Assembly (NCBI RefSeq): GCF_964340395.1
Contig: NC_135559.1
Location: forward strand, 22,249,621-22,302,120
Direction of reading: 5' to 3'
Source of the DNA: Glandiceps talaboti
Lineage: Eukaryota; Hemichordata; Enteropneusta; Spengelidae
Length of the DNA stretch: 52,500 bases
Below, one piece after another: positions 1 through 13,100 of the stretch. The position numbers and the translations under genes were made by a program. The stretch's first letter is position 1. The number at the start of each line of letters is the position of its first letter. The notes under the pieces are model-generated. The model searched no databases and had not been told where the DNA came from. It was given only the letters and a program-made list of their open reading frames with translations.

Positions 1-339
1 GCCAATGGCAACCATACCCATTTCCTTTAAATTATGAATCCTTTTACAAGATCCATAGTTTTTTGTATTGATAATAACTATATGATATGAATACATGACT
101 GCCACTAACTTCCACTCCATCCTGTATTAGCATTTTAAGCCATAGCATACTACTAAAAATACTGTCATCTTTTAAAAAGAAATGTGACAAATTCTCAAAC
201 AGATGCAAAAAATGATGTTTCTGTTGAACTAAAGGTATACATGTATATGCTTTATATCTAAAATCATGAAAACAGTTCACAAAATGTACGTGTCTAGACA
301 GCAGACATTTTATATTTGTGACTTTTCCTCTGCTCAAAT
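1..339. other. Unique AT-rich flank with no gene seen
   Basis: The first bases (GCCAATGGCA) resemble the start of the Helitron-like left end seen at 4415, 6521 and 46826, but no TAGCACAACTG follows. The minus-strand open frame at 44-337 has no recognisable domain and no splice context. Confidence 0.4.
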
Positions 340-800
340 GTTGGGTTAATAATGACTGACTTAAAGGTTCAAATACTGGATTAATAATGACTGACTTAAA
401 GGTTCAAATACTGGGTTAATAATGACTATTAGTTATGACTGACTTAGAGGGTCAAATAATGGATAACAATGACTAACTTAGAGGTTCAAATGATGGATTA
501 GTAATGCATAACTTAGAGGGTCAAATGATGGATTAGTAATGCATAACTTAGAGGGTCAAATGATGGATTAGTAATGCATAACTTAGAGGGTCAAATGATG
601 GATAAAAATGACTGATTTAAAGGTTCAAATAATGGGTTAATAATGACTGACTTTGAGGTTCAAATGGTGGATAAGTCATGGCTTACTTAGAGGTTCAAAT
701 GATGAATAGCAATGACTAAGTTAGAGGGTCAAATGATGGACAGCAATGACTGAGCACTTCAAATGATGAATTAGTAATGACTAACTTATAGGGTCAAAAT
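340..800. repeat. 35-bp imperfect minisatellite (about 13 units)
   Basis: The unit core is GACTTAGAGGTTCAAATGAT followed by GGATTAATAAT. The copies at 485-600 are nearly identical (TGCATAACTTAGAGGGTC variant), while the edges are degenerate with small insertions such as ATTAGTTATGACTG near 427. Confidence 0.85.
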
Positions 801-1412
801 AACTGTTAGTTATTACATTATCTAATAACTGCAATACTAAATACTTGCTATGTCAACACTGAACCCTATTAATGAAAGTTTTATTGCATTTTTAAATATC
901 CATAGAAGTATTACCACAGAGGTTAACACTGTGTCTATGACAGCAAACATTGAAAAATGCACTCAACTATATATGTCAGCTTTGCAGTATGTGGGCAAAT
1001 AGACTTGAGGTAAGATACCTGTTTATACCACTGTTAAAACATGTACATCCATTATTCTACTGAATTGTACAGAAATGTACACACACAATGTCAAATTGTC
1101 AGAGGGAAATACATTTAAAAACCATACAGGTAGTAATTAATGCCAACAAATGTAAAGAAAAGTAATGTATTAATAAACAAAGTCAAAGTTGATACTTATA
1201 CTTATACAGCTGATTTACATGGCAGTAACTATTGGCAACCAAATGCACTTGTTGTGTGTGTGAGGAAGACACACAGCTGGTTACTAGTAGTCATGGAAAC
1301 TGTGCCTCACGCTGTTAGACAGCTGATCTAGTGAAATAAACTATGCACCACTGGTTATATACCATCCCACTGCTACATTGAACTTTCAACCATAATCTCA
1401 TTGTGTGCAATA
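801..1412. other. Unique sequence with no gene seen
   Basis: AT-rich, stop-dense DNA. The short open frame at 1140-1331 has no recognisable motif. No repeat family from elsewhere in the window was noticed here. Confidence 0.4.
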
Positions 1413-2612
1413 CACAGTGTCAGCTGGTACATTCTCAGTCTCACAGTGTCAGCTGGTACATTCTTGGTCTCACAGTGTCAGCTTGTACATTCTCAGTCTC
1501 ACAGTGTCAGCTGGTACATTCTCAGTCTCACAGTGTCAGCTGGTACATTCTCGGTCTCAGTGTCAGCTGGTACATTCTCAGTCTCACAGTGTCAGCTGGT
1601 ACATTCTCAGTCTCACAGTGTCAGCTGGTACATTCTCAGTCTCACAGTGTCAGCTGGTACATTCTCGGTCTCACAGTGTCAGCTGGTACATTCTCAGTCT
1701 CACAGTGTCAGCTGGTACATTCTCGGTCTCACAGTGTCAGCTGGTACATTCTCAGTCTCACAGTGTCAACTGGTACATTCTCAGTCTCACAGTGTCAGCT
1801 GGTACATTCTCAGTCTCACAGTGTCAGCTGGTACATTCCCAGTCTCATAGTGTCAGCTGGTACATTCTCAGTCTCAGTGTCAGCTGGTACATTCTCAGTC
1901 TCACAGTGTCAGCTGGTACATTCTCAGTCTCAGTGTCAGCTGGTACATTCTCGGTCTCACTGTCAGCTGGTACATTCTCGGTCTCACAGTGTCAACTGGT
2001 ACATTCTCAGTCTCACAGTGTCAGCTGGTACATTCTCAGTCTCACAGTGTCAGCTGGTACATTCTCAGTCTCATAGTGTCAGCTGGTACATTCTCAGTCT
2101 CACAGTGTCAGCTGGTACATTCTCGGTCTCAGTGTCAGCTGGTACATTCTCGGTCTCACAGTGTCAGCTGGTACATTCTCAGTCTCACAGTGTCAGCTGG
2201 TACATTCTCGGTCTCACAGTGTCAGCTGGTACATTCTCAGTCTCACAGTGTCAGCTGGTACATTCTCAGTCTCACAGTGTCAGCTGGTACATTCTTGGTC
2301 TCAGTGTCAGCTGGTACATTCTCAGTCTCACAGTGTCAGCTGGTACATTCTCGGTCTCACAGTGTCAGCTGGTACATTCTTGGTCTCACAGTGTCAGCTG
2401 GTACATTCCCAGTCTCATAGTGTCAGCTGGTACATTATCTGACTCACTGAGTGTTCTTGATCTGCTAACTCAATCGTTGCACTGGTACATTCCCTGACTA
2501 GTACAGTGCTGCACTAGCACATTCTCTAATGCCCTTACATTTTCTAATTCATCACTGTTATATTCTCTGACTGATAGAGTGTCATCTGCTACATTATCTG
2601 ATGTAGACTGGT
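1413..2612. repeat. 29-bp minisatellite with 26-bp variants and a decaying right edge
   Basis: The unit core is CAGTGTCAGCTGGTACATTC followed by TCAGTCTCA. Repeats start 29 bp apart (for example 1442 and 1471). Variants that lack ACA are 26 bp long. Copies are near-identical to about 2435 and then decay through recognisable remnants (GCACTGGTACATTCCCTGA, TCATCTGCTACATTATCTGA) to about 2612. No forward frame contains a stop, so overlapping open frames of up to 364 codons appear; because 29 is not a multiple of three, each cycles through three readings. This is an array and not a gene. Confidence 0.95.
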
Positions 2613-3115
2613 GTTGTTGTTTTTACCTGTACCCACAAAAGGTATACTTAATCATAAAGTTCATTATTTTGATAACTGTGCAATCTGACCCATCTGACGT
2701 CAGCAAATAGTGAAATTCAATAGGGACTTGCCATCTTGAATGGTGCAGTATGGGAAAAGTGATAGCATTCCAATCGGAAAGATAATCTGTCACATTGTAG
2801 TCACTGAAATCTAGTCTTGGTTACCCAGAGACCCTTGCAGTAGGGATATCCTTCCAATTACCCACGATTAAGTATTACCACAACTACAAATAATATAGTC
2901 TTGGTTACCCAGACCCTTGTAGGAGGGCTAGTCTTACATTCACTCAACATTACCACACCTAAAAATAGTCCCATAATCCTTTACCACTGAGAGTGCTCAC
3001 TTTGGATAGTGAATTGGTTATAAAACATTGCATTCATTCCTCCTAGATATATAAACTGTATTACATTTCAAATGGAATTCACAGAGTTCTGGATTTGGCT
3101 TTACATTGGTATATA

Positions 3116-3121
3116 TTTATT
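3116..3121 (-). terminator. Candidate polyadenylation signal AATAAA for the NALF gene
   Basis: This is the first AATAAA I found on the minus strand downstream of the stop codon at 4034. If used, it gives a 3' UTR of about 0.9 kb that would include the 41-bp imperfect repeats at 3398-3785. No clear GU-rich downstream element is visible. Transcript data could show another site. Confidence 0.25.
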
Positions 3122-3148
3122 ACTACTATTACCCAGTGCAACTATTCA

Positions 3149-3161
3149 AGGTCAGAGGTCA
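3149..3161 (+). promoter_or_regulatory. Perfect nuclear-receptor DR1 motif
   Basis: AGGTCAGAGGTCA is two AGGTCA half-sites in direct orientation with a 1-bp spacer, the DR1 arrangement bound by RXR, HNF4 and COUP-TF class receptors. Whether it is occupied is unknown. Confidence 0.35.
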
Positions 3162-3397
3162 TGGTTCAAATAAGATCAACAACTAAACACAACAAATAGA
3201 AAAATAACTCCTAACCTACTGTTTGATAAAATGCATCTTGTCATTAAGTTCAGAAATATAAATATGATGGACAATAGAAGCATAATATTTCCATTTGGTG
3301 TATTGTCTATTTCTGTATATGTCAAGGAGATGCCATTAATGATTCCTGTCAAATCAACTGCAACTGCATTCTGCTAAAATATATGTGATTGTTAGAA

Positions 3398-3785
3398 CAA
3401 GCCACATGATTGGTTGAAAGAATTAGCCAACATAGAAACACGCCATATCACTGGCTGAAAGTATTAGCTAAAGTACCAAGACATATCACTGGTACTAACT
3501 ACTATAGTAACAGGCCATATCATTGGTGTAAAGTATTAGCTAATGTTGTAACACTAACAGGCCATATTATTGGCTGAAAGTATTAGTTAATGTAGTAACA
3601 GGCCATATCATTGGTATAAAGTATTAGTTAATGTAGTAACAGGTCATATTATTGGCTGAAAAGTATTAGCTAAAATAGTAACAAATCTTATCATTGATAC
3701 TAGTTAATATAGTAACAGACAATATGATTGGTGGAAAGTATTCAAGCTAATACAGTAACAGGTCATTTGATGAATAGAAAGTAAC
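3398..3785. repeat. About 41-bp degenerate tandem repeat (about 9 copies)
   Basis: The core is AACAGGCCATATCATTGG followed by AAAGTATTAGTTAATGTAGT. Copies differ by substitutions and small indels, so this array is older than the others. Each copy carries an ATTGG or variant, an inverted CCAAT box, probably by chance. It may fall in the NALF 3' UTR. Confidence 0.75.
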
Positions 3786-4033
3786 GTATTGAAATAAAGA
3801 ATACTTGGTATAAGTTGGCAAGTTGATCTTAGGAAGGAGACTATTCAAATAGCTGTGGCAGCAAGACTTGACGATAGCAATGATGAAATTCATCTAAATA
3901 ATGTGAGTACTATACGCTGTCATGCATGTTGAGTAGAAAAACTCTATACTGGATAAAATACAAAGTACAAAATATTACCATCTATCTAGGGATTTTGTAA
4001 TATAAAAAACGTCTACAGCATGTTGATCTGCTA

Positions 4034-4272
4034 CTATGTGTACCCATTAATCAGATCATACAAGACTATCCAAAATATGCATAATAATGCTGGGTGGTGG
4101 TAACTATGGCGATGGATAGATGCCGACGATGAGGAGGAAGAATTGGTTGTTACCATCTGAAATGTACATGTCTCTGTCTCTGTACTGTTTTTGTTTCCTA
4201 TTGGATGGGGTACACAGTCAAAACAGTCTGAAGCTTTTCCATAAAACTGGACATTTTGATAACCTGCAAAAT
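4034..4272 (-). CDS. NALF1: NALF/FAM155 homologue, terminal coding exon with C-terminal hydrophobic segment
   Basis: The acceptor is CCACTTTGTCTTTAG, after a T-rich tract, at 4273-4274. The exon starts with two bases that complete the codon left open by the 16121-16280 exon (G+AT = Asp), so phase is kept, and it runs 79 residues to TAG at 4034-4036. The joined protein reads F-L-C-P-D-F-A-G-Y. Visible features are D-C-F-D-C (Cys 17 and 20 of this exon), Cys36, sequons N29-S-T and N44-S-S, a six-serine run (45-50), and a hydrophobic stretch at about 61-75 (A-L-L-C-I-F-W-I-V-L-Y) followed by a four-residue tail after I75. Paired cysteines, a Ser-rich linker and a C-terminal hydrophobic segment agree with my memory of the FAM155 C-terminus. 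This part of the family is poorly conserved, so the evidence is mainly splice phase plus layout. A methionine three codons upstream of the Asp codon is intronic and is not a start. Confidence 0.65.
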
Positions 4273-4375
4273 CTAAAGACAAAGTGGAAAAAATTAGTCA
4301 ATATATCAAAAAACAGATGAAAAATTAAAATACAAAGTAACTACTATTTAATACATCTATTGGAAATTTACACCT

Positions 4376-4405
4376 ATAGCACTACTGAACCTCAGTTCAG
4401 TTGTG
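4376..4405 (+). mobile_element. Helitron-like 3' terminus (hairpin plus CTAA)
   Basis: The sequence reads TAGCACTACTGAACCTCAG then TTCAGTTGTGCTAA. ACTGAAC and GTTCAGT form a 7-bp stem with a 4-nt loop, followed by TGTG and CTAA, which fits the Helitron rule of a 3' hairpin shortly before CTRR. The same terminus recurs at 48307-48340, and a shorter version ends at 41805. The body upstream of this terminus was not identified. Confidence 0.5.
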
Positions 4406-4414
4406 CTAAAAACG

Positions 4415-6515
4415 GTGCCAATGGTGTTGTAGCACAACTGTAATGTAAAGTTTTTGATGATTTAAAAAAAAATATTTATCCATACGCCAATCTATCCTTG
4501 TCACTACCAAGCAATGTACATCATCATTGTACTGTTGCTATGTGCAGCTCACATCACTGTACTGTTGCTATGTGCAGCTCACATCATTGTACTGTTGCTA
4601 TGTGCGGCTCACATCATCATTGTACTGTTGCAATGTGTAGCTCACATCATCATTGTACTGTTGCTATGTGCAGCTCACATCATCATTGTACTGTTGCTAT
4701 GTGCAGCTCACATCGTCATTGTACTGTTGCTATGTGCAGCTCACATCATCATTGTACTGTTGCTATGTACAGCTCACATCATAATTGTACTGTTGCTATG
4801 TGCAGGTCACATCATCATTATACTGTTGTTTTGTGTGGCTCACATCATCATTGTACTGTTGCTATGTGCAGGTCACATCGTCATTGTACTGTTGCTATGT
4901 GTGGCTCACATCATCATTGTACTGTTGCTATGTGCAGCTCACATCATCATTGTACTGTTGCTATGTGCAGTTCACATCATCATTGTACTGTTGCTATGTG
5001 CAGTTCACATCATCATTGTACTGTTGCTATGTGCACCTCACATCATCATTGTACTGTTGCTATGTGCAGCTCACATCGTCATTGTACTGTTGCTACGTGC
5101 AGTTCACATCGTCATTGTACTGTAGCTATGTGCAGGTCACATCATCATTGTACTGTAGCTATGTGCAGTTCACATCATCATTGTACTGTTGCTATGTGCA
5201 GTTCACATCATCATTGTACTGTAGCTATGTGCAGCTCACATCATCATTGTACTGTAGCTATGTGCAGTTCACATCGTCATTGTACTGTAGCTATGTGCAG
5301 GTCACATCATCATTGTACTGTAGCTATGTGCAGTTCACATCGTCATTGTACTGTTGCTATGTGCAGTTCACATCATCATTGTACTGTTGCTATGTGCAGC
5401 TCACATCATCATTGTACTGTAGCTATGTGCAGCTCACATCATCATTGTACTGTAGCTATGTGCAGTTCACATCGTCATTGTACTGTAGCTATGTGCAGGT
5501 CACATCATCATTATACTGTTGCTATGTGCAGCTCACATCGTCATTGTACTGTAGCTATGTGCAGGTCACATCATCATTGTACTGTAGCTATGTGCAGCTC
5601 ACATCGTCATTGTACTGTAGCTATGTGCAGGTCACATCGTCACTGTACTGTTGCTATGTGTAGGTCACATCGTCATTGTACTGTTGCTATGTGCAGCTCA
5701 CATCGTCATTGTACTGTTGCTATGTGCAGCTCACATCGTCATTGTACTGTTGCTATGTGCAGCTCACATCATCATTGTACTGTTGCTACGTAGTTCACAT
5801 CATCATTGTACTGTTGCTATGTGCAGTTCACATCGTCATTGTACTGTTGCTACGTGCAGTTCACATCATCATTGTACTGTTGCTACGTGCAGTTCACATC
5901 ATCATTGTACTGTTGCTACGTGCAGTTCACATCATAATTGTACTGTTGCTATGTGCAGCTCACATCATCATTGTACTGTTGCTATGTGCAGTTCACATCG
6001 TCATTGTACTGTTGCTATGTGCAGTTCACATCGTCATTGTACTGTTGCTATGTGTAGCTCACATCGTCATTGTACTGTTGCTATGTGCAGCTCACATTGT
6101 CATTGTACTGTCTCCAGAAAAATCTCCAGAATAACACTTCTTGAAACATCTCATCAAGTTTTAGTCTCATTGACAAAGTACTTCCAGAGATTTAAGTTTT
6201 TGACCAAAATTCACATGTTTACACCTAATTTACATGTCACTCATGAGATCATTTTACATGTATCTATACATCCCAGATAATCCCCATCAAATTTCAGTCC
6301 AATCTGCTCCGTAGTTTTGGAATTAAAGACTTTTGACCAAAAAGACACATTTTTAACCCCTAATTTGCATATTGCTAATAGAATCATCATGTAATGAACA
6401 AATCTAAATTAACATGCCCCTAAGAACATTCCCACCAACTTTCAAGCAAATCTGCCCAGCACTTTTGGAGTTTAAGTTTTTTGACCAAAAATCATATTTT
6501 TTGACCCAAAAATAC
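4415..6515 (+). mobile_element. Helitron/Helentron-like non-autonomous element carrying a 33-bp array
   Basis: It starts with the conserved left end GCCAATGGTGTTGTAGCACA then ACTGTA. TAGCACAACTG is the inverse of the 3' terminus CAGTTGTGCTA. The 33-bp array (4514-6110) follows, and then a conserved tail: AAGTTTTTGACCAAAATTCA, CACCTAATTTACAT, AATTTCAGTCCAATCTGCTC, and a second GACCAAAA block. It is interrupted or abutted at 6516 by another left end of the same family. The assignment is structural; no transposase gene is present. Confidence 0.5.
4514..6110. repeat. 33-bp minisatellite (about 48 units; first units 30 bp)
   Basis: The unit core is CATTGTACTGTTGCTATGTG followed by CAGCTCACATCAT. 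The first few units lack one CAT triplet (30 bp). A CTGTAGCTATG variant is clustered at 5120-5640. Because 33 is a multiple of three and the unit has no stop, frames stay open for 1.3 kb, giving an 11-residue S-S-H-H-H-C-T-V-A-M-C translation. A 2-bp deletion near 5790 switches frame with no sign of selection. Confidence 0.95.
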
Positions 6516-7000
6516 CGCCAATGGCATTGTAGCACAACTGTACAGTTTTTAACAATGTTTATGCACATGCTGATCCATGCTGATCCATGCTAGGTATAGG
6601 TATTCATTTTCTGAATGACTATCCAGTTGCCTATCCAACCATGTTGTTATCTTTGCAACCATGTTGTTATCTTTGCAATATAGGTGGATGTGGCCATGGT
6701 TGCTTGGGCCACTTGGGTCAAAATGTTTTGAACAAAATCTGCAGAATAACATCTAGAAACATCAGACCAAGTTTCAGTCTCATTGACTCTTTTTGAGATA
6801 CACATTTTGACCAAAATTCACATTTTTACACCTAATTTGCATAGCATGGATGAGATCATTATATGCTTAATATTTCTTCATCTATACACCAACAGATGTA
6901 TCCCTGTTAAATTTCAGCCCAATCTGCTAAGTAGTTTTGGAATTAAATATTTTTGACCAAAAAAAAATATTACTGATGGAATCCATTGATGGAATCCATT
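6516..7000 (+). mobile_element. Second Helitron-like copy, left end and partial tail
   Basis: It begins GCCAATGGCATTGTAGCACA then ACTGTACAG. It has a decayed version of the 114-bp internal repeat (ATCCATGCTAGGTATAGG; two CAACCATGTTGTTATCTTTG phrases at 6638-6675), then the conserved tail (CAGACCAAGTTTCAGTCTCA, TTTTGACCAAAATTCACATT, ACACCTAATTTGCATA, AATTTCAGCCCAATCTGCTA). No hairpin/CTAA end was found before the 28-bp array, so it is truncated or the array has replaced its end. Confidence 0.45.
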
Positions 7001-7014
7001 GATGGAATCCATTG
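6974..7014. repeat. 13-bp tandem repeat, three copies
   Basis: TGATGGAATCCAT is repeated perfectly three times at 6974, 6987 and 7000. Confidence 0.9.
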
Positions 7015-7151
7015 TGTTTTCAAAAATAATGTTAGTTTCATTTGCAAGGGCTTCCAAAAATACCCCTAATTTTTTTAATTCTGCAAATAAAAATTTTAGC
7101 TTAGGGACAAAATGCTCCTAACGGAAAATGTTAACTTTGCGCCCTGAATAC

Positions 7152-10100
7152 GCAACTTCTGTCCAACATTCAATAATAAGTGACTGCTGTCCAGCATTCA
7201 GTAATAAGTGACTGCTGTCCAACATTCAATAATAAGTGACTGCTGTCCAACATTCAGTAATAAGTGACAGCTGTCCAACATTTAATAATAAGTGACTGCT
7301 GTCCAACATTTAGTAATAAGTGACTGCTGTCCAGCATTCAGTAATAAGTGACTGCTGTCCAGCATTCAATAATAAGTGACTGCTGTCCAGCATTCAGTAA
7401 AAAGTGACAGCTGTCCAACATTCAATAATAAGTGACTGCTGTCCAGCATTCAATAATAAGTGACTGCTGTCCAGCATTCAATAATAAGTGACTGCTGTCC
7501 AACATTCAATAATAAGTGACTGCTGTCCAGCATTCAATAATAAGTGACTGCTGTCCAGCATTCAGTAATAAGTGACTGCTGTCCAACATTCAATAATAAG
7601 TGACTGCTGTCCAGCATTCAATAATAAGTGACTGCTGTCCAGCATTCAATAATAAGTGACTGCTGTCCAGCATTCAATAATAAGTGACTGCTGTCCAGCA
7701 TTCAGTAATAAGTGACTGCTGTCCAACATTTAATAATAAGTGACTGCTGTCCAACATTCAGTAATAAGTGACTGCTGTCCAGCATTCAATAATAAGAGAC
7801 TGCTGTCCAACATTCAAAAATAAGTGACTGCTGTCCAGCATTCAATAATAAGTGACTGCTGTCCAGCATTCAGTAATAAGTGACTGCTGTCCAACATTTA
7901 ATAATAAGTGACTGCTGTCCAACATTTAATAATAAGTGACTGCTGTCCAGCATTCAATAATAAGTGACTGCTGTCCAACATTCAATAATAAGTGACTGCT
8001 GTCCAGCATTCAGTAATAAGTGACTGCTGTCCAACATTTAATAATAAGTGACTGCTGTCCAACATTCAGTAATAAGTGACTGCTGTCCAGCATTCAGTAA
8101 TAAGTGACTGCTGTCCAACATTCAATAATAAGTGACTGCTGTCCAGCATTCAGTAATAAGTGACTGCTGTCCAACATTCAGTAATAAGTGACTGCTGTCC
8201 AACATTCAGTAATAAGTGACTACAGTCCAACATTCAGTAATAAGTGACTGCTGTCCAACATTTAAAAATAAGTGACTGCTGTCCAGCATTCAATAATAAG
8301 TGACTGCTGTCCAGCATTCAGTAATAAGTGACTGCTGTCCAACATTTAATAATAAGTGACTGCTGTCCAGCATTCAATAATAAGTGACTGCTGTCCAGCA
8401 TTCAGTAATAAGTGACTGCTGTCCAACATTTAATAATAAGTGACTGCTGTCCAGCATTCAATAATAAGTGACTGCTGTCCAACATTCAGTAATAAGTGAC
8501 TGCTGTCCAACATTCAATAATAAGTGACTGCTGTCCAACATTCAATAATAAGTGACTGCTGTCCAGCATTCAGTAATAAGTGACTGCTGTCCAACATTTA
8601 ATAATAAGTGACTGCTGTCCAACATTCAGTAATAAGTGACTGCTGTCCAGCATTCAATAATAAGTGACTGCTGTCCAACATTCAATAATAAGTGACTGCT
8701 GTCCAGCATTCAGTAATAAGTGACTGCTGTCCAGCATTCAATAATAAGTGACTGCTGTCCAGCATTGAATAATAAGTGACTGCTGTCCAACATTCAATAA
8801 TAAGTGACTGCTGTCCAACATTAAGTAATAAGTGACTGCTGTCCAACATTAAGTAATAAGTGACTGCTGTCCAACATTTAATAATAAGTGACTGCTGTCC
8901 AACATTTAATAATAGGTGACTGCTGTCCAACATTCAGTAATAAGTGACTGCTGTCCAACATTTAATAATAAGTGACTGCTGTCCAACATTTAATAATAAG
9001 TGACTGCTGTCCAACATTCAGTAATAAGTGACTGCTGTCCAACATTTAATAATAAGTGACTGCTGTCCAACATTTAATAATAGGTGACTGCTGTCCAGCA
9101 TTCAGTAATAAGTGACTGCTGTCCAACATTCAATAATAAGTGACTGCTGTCCAGCATTCAATAATAAGTGACTGCTGTCCAACATTCAATAATAAGTGAC
9201 TGCTGTCCAACATTCAATAATAAGTGACTGCTGTCCAGCATTCAATAATAAGTGACTGCTGTCCAACATTCAATAATAAGTGACTGCTGTCCAACATTTA
9301 ATAATAAGTGACTGCTGTCCAACATTTAATAATAAGTGACTGCTGTCCAACATTCAGTAATAAGTGACTGCTGTCCAGCATTCAATAATAAGTGACTGCT
9401 GTCCAGCATTTAATAATAAGTGACTGCTGTCCAGCATTCAATAATAAGTGACTGCTGTCCAACATTCAATAATAAGTGACTGCTGTCCAGCATTCAATAA
9501 TAAGTGACTGCTGTCCAACATTTAATAATAAGTGACTGCTGTCCAGCATTCAATAATAAGTGACTGCTGTCCAACATTCAGTAAAAAGTGACAGCTGTCC
9601 AACATTCAATAATAAGTGACTGCTGTCCAGCATTCAATAATAAGTGACTGCTGTCCAACATTCAGTAAAAAGTGACAGCTGTCCAACATTCAATAATAAG
9701 TGACTGCTGTCCAGCATTTAATAATAAGTGACTGCTGTCCAACATTTAATAATAAGTGACTGCTGTCCAACATTTAATAATAAGTGACTGCTGTCCAACA
9801 TTCAGTAATAAGTGACTGCTGTCCAGCATTTAATAATAAGTGACTGCTGTCCAACATTCAGTAATAAGTGACTGCTGTCCAACATTTAATAATAAGTGAC
9901 TGCTGTCCAACATTCAGTAATAAGTGACTGCTGAACAGCATTTAATAATAAGTGACTGCTGTCCAACATTTAATAATAAGTGACTACTGTCCAACATTCA
10001 GTAATAAGTGACTGCTGTCCAACATTTAATAATAAGTGACTGCTGTCCAACATTTAATAATAAGTGACTGCTGTCCAACATTCAATAATAAGTGACTGCT

Positions 10101-13100
10101 GTCCAACATTTAATAATAAGTGACTACTGTCCAACATTCAGTAATAAGTGACTGCTGTCCAACATTTAATAATAAGTGACTGCTGTCCAACATTCAGTAA
10201 TAAGTGACTGCTGTCCAGCATTCAATAATAAGTGACTGCTGTCCAACATTTAATAATAAGTGACTGCTGTCCAACATTCAGTAAAAAGTGACAGCTGTCC
10301 AACATTCAATAATAAGTGACTGCTGTCGAGCATTTAATAATAAGTGACTGCTGTCCAGCATTTAATAATAAGTGACTGCTGTCCAACATTTAATAATAAG
10401 TGACTGCTGTCCAACATTTAATAATAAGTGACTGCTGTCCAGCATTCAATAATAAGTGACAGCTGTCCAACATTCAATAATAAGTGACTGCTGTCCAACA
10501 TTCAGTAAAAAGTGACTGCTGTCCAGCATTCAATAATAAGTGACTGCTGTCCAGCATTTAATAATAAGTGACTGCTGTCCAACATTCAATAATAAGTGAC
10601 AGCTGTCCAACATTCAATAATAAGTGACTGCTGTCCAGCATTTAATAATAAGTGACTGCTGTCCAACATTCAATAATAAGTGACAGCTGTCCAGCATTTA
10701 ATAATAAGTGACTGCTGTCCAGCATTTAATAATAAGTGACAGCTGTCCAACATTCAATAATAAGTGACTGCTGTCCAGCATTTAATAATAAGTGACTGCT
10801 GTCCAGCATTTAATAATAAGTGACTGCTGTCCAGCATTTAATAATAAGTGACTGCTGTCCAGCATTCAGTAATAAGTGACTGCTGTCCAACATTTAATAA
10901 TAAGTGACTGCTGTCCAACATTTAATAATAAGTGACTGCTGTCCAACATTTAATAATAAGTGACAGCTGTCCAACATTCAATAATAAGTGACTGCTGTCC
11001 AGCATTTAATAATAAGTGACTGCTGTCCAGCATTTAATAATAAGTGACTGCTGTCCAGCATTTAATAATAAGTGACTGCTGTCCAGCATTCAGTAATAAG
11101 TGACTGCTGTCCAACATTTAATAATAAGTGACAGCTGTCCAACATTCAATAATAAGTGACTGCTGTCCAATATTCAGTAATAAGTGACTGCTGTCCAGCA
11201 TTTAATAATAAGTGACTGCTGTCCAACATTTAATAATAAGTGACAGCTGTCCAACATTCAGTAATAAGTGACTGCTGTCCAACATTCAGTAATAAGTGAC
11301 TGCTGTCCAACATTCAGTAATAAGTGACTACTGTCCAACATTCAGTAATAAGTGACTGCTGTCCAGCATTCAATAATAAGTGACTGCTGTCCAGCATTCA
11401 GTAATAAGTGACTGCTGTCCAACATTCAATAATAAGTGACTGCTGTCCAACATTCAGTAATAAGTGACTGCTGTCCAACATTTAATAATAAGTGACTGCT
11501 GTCCAACATTTAATAATAAGTGACTGCTGTCCAACATTCAGTAATAAGTGACTGCTGTCCAACATTCAGTAATAAGTGACTGCTGTCCAGCATTCAGTAA
11601 TAAGTGACTACTGTCCAACATTCAGTAATAAGTGACTGCTGTCCAACATTTAATAATAAGTGACTGCTGTCCAGCATTCAATAATAAGTGACTGCTGTCC
11701 AACATTCAGTAATAAGTGACTGCTGTCCAGCATTTAATAATAAGTGACTGCTGTCCAACATTTAATAATAAGTGACTGCTGTCCAGCATTCAATAATAAG
11801 TGACTGCTGTCCAACATTCAATAATAAGTGACTACTGTCCAACATTCAGTAATAATGACTGCTGTCCAACATTTAATAATAAGTGACTGCTGTCCAACAT
11901 TCAGTAATAAGTAACTGCTGTCCAACATTCAATAATAAGTGACTGCTGTCCAACATTTAATAATAAGTGACTGCTGTCCAACATTCAATAATAAGTGACT
12001 GCTGTCCAACATTCAGTAATAAGTGACTGCTGTCCAGCATTCAGTAATAAGTGACTGCTGTCCAGCATTCAATAATAAGTGACTGCTGTCCAGCATTTAA
12101 TAATAAGTGACTGCTGTCCAGCATTCAATAATAAGTGACTGCTGTCCAACATGTAATAATAAGTGACTGCTGTCCAACATTCAGTAATAATTGACTGCTG
12201 TCCAGCATTCAGTAATAAGTGACTGCTGTCCAGCATTCAGTAATAAGTGACTGCTGTCCAGCATTCAGTAATAAGTGACTGCTGTCCAGCATTCAATAAT
12301 AAGTGACTGCTGTCCAACATTTAATAATAAGTGACTGCTGTCCAGCATTCAGTAAAAAGTGACTGCTGTCCAACATTCAGTAATAAGTGACTGCTGTCCA
12401 ACATTCAGTAATAAGTGACTGCTGTCCAACATTCAATAATAAGTGACTGCTGTCCAGCATTCAGTAAAAAGTGACTGCTGTCCAACATTCAGTAATAAGT
12501 GACTGCTGTCCAACATTCAGTAATAAGTGACTGCTGTCCAACATTCAGTAAAAAGTGACTGCTGTCCAACATTCAGTAATAAGTGACTGTTGTCCAACAT
12601 TCAGTAATAAGTGACTGCTGTCCAACATTCAATAATAAGTGACTGCTGTCCAACATTTAATAATAAGTGACTGCTGTCCAGCATTCAGTAAAAAGTGACT
12701 GCTGTCCAACATTCAGTAATAAGTGACTGCTGTCCAACATTCAATAATAAGTGACTGCTGTCCAACATTCAATAATAAGTGACTGCTGTCCAACATTCAG
12801 TAATAAGTGACTGCTGTCCAACATTCAATAATAAGTGACTGCTGTCCAATATTTAATAATAAGTGACTGCTGTCCAACATTCAGTAATAAGTGACTGCTG
12901 TCCAACATTCAGTAATAAGTGACTGCTGTCCAACATTCAATAATAAGTGACTGCTGTCCAACATTCAGTAATAAGTGACTGCTGTCCAACATTCAATAAT
13001 AAGTGACTGCTGTCCAATATTTAATAATAAGTGACTGCTGTCCAACATTCAGTAATAAGTGACTGCTGTCCAACATTCAGTAAAAAGTGACTACTGTCCA

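Larger units (their letters stand above)
2613..3397. other. Unique sequence downstream of NALF, with a small dispersed duplication
   Basis: The phrase AGTCTTGGTTACCCAGA followed by CCCTTG occurs twice, near 2813 and 2898, about 85 bp apart, as a diverged local duplication. A perfect DR1 motif (listed separately) lies at 3149. No coding region was recognised. Confidence 0.4.

Noticed and set aside
1401-2497. Overlapping plus-strand frames of 93-364 codons
   Set aside because: The 29-bp unit has no stop in any forward frame. The translation cycles through three readings, which a selected protein would not do.
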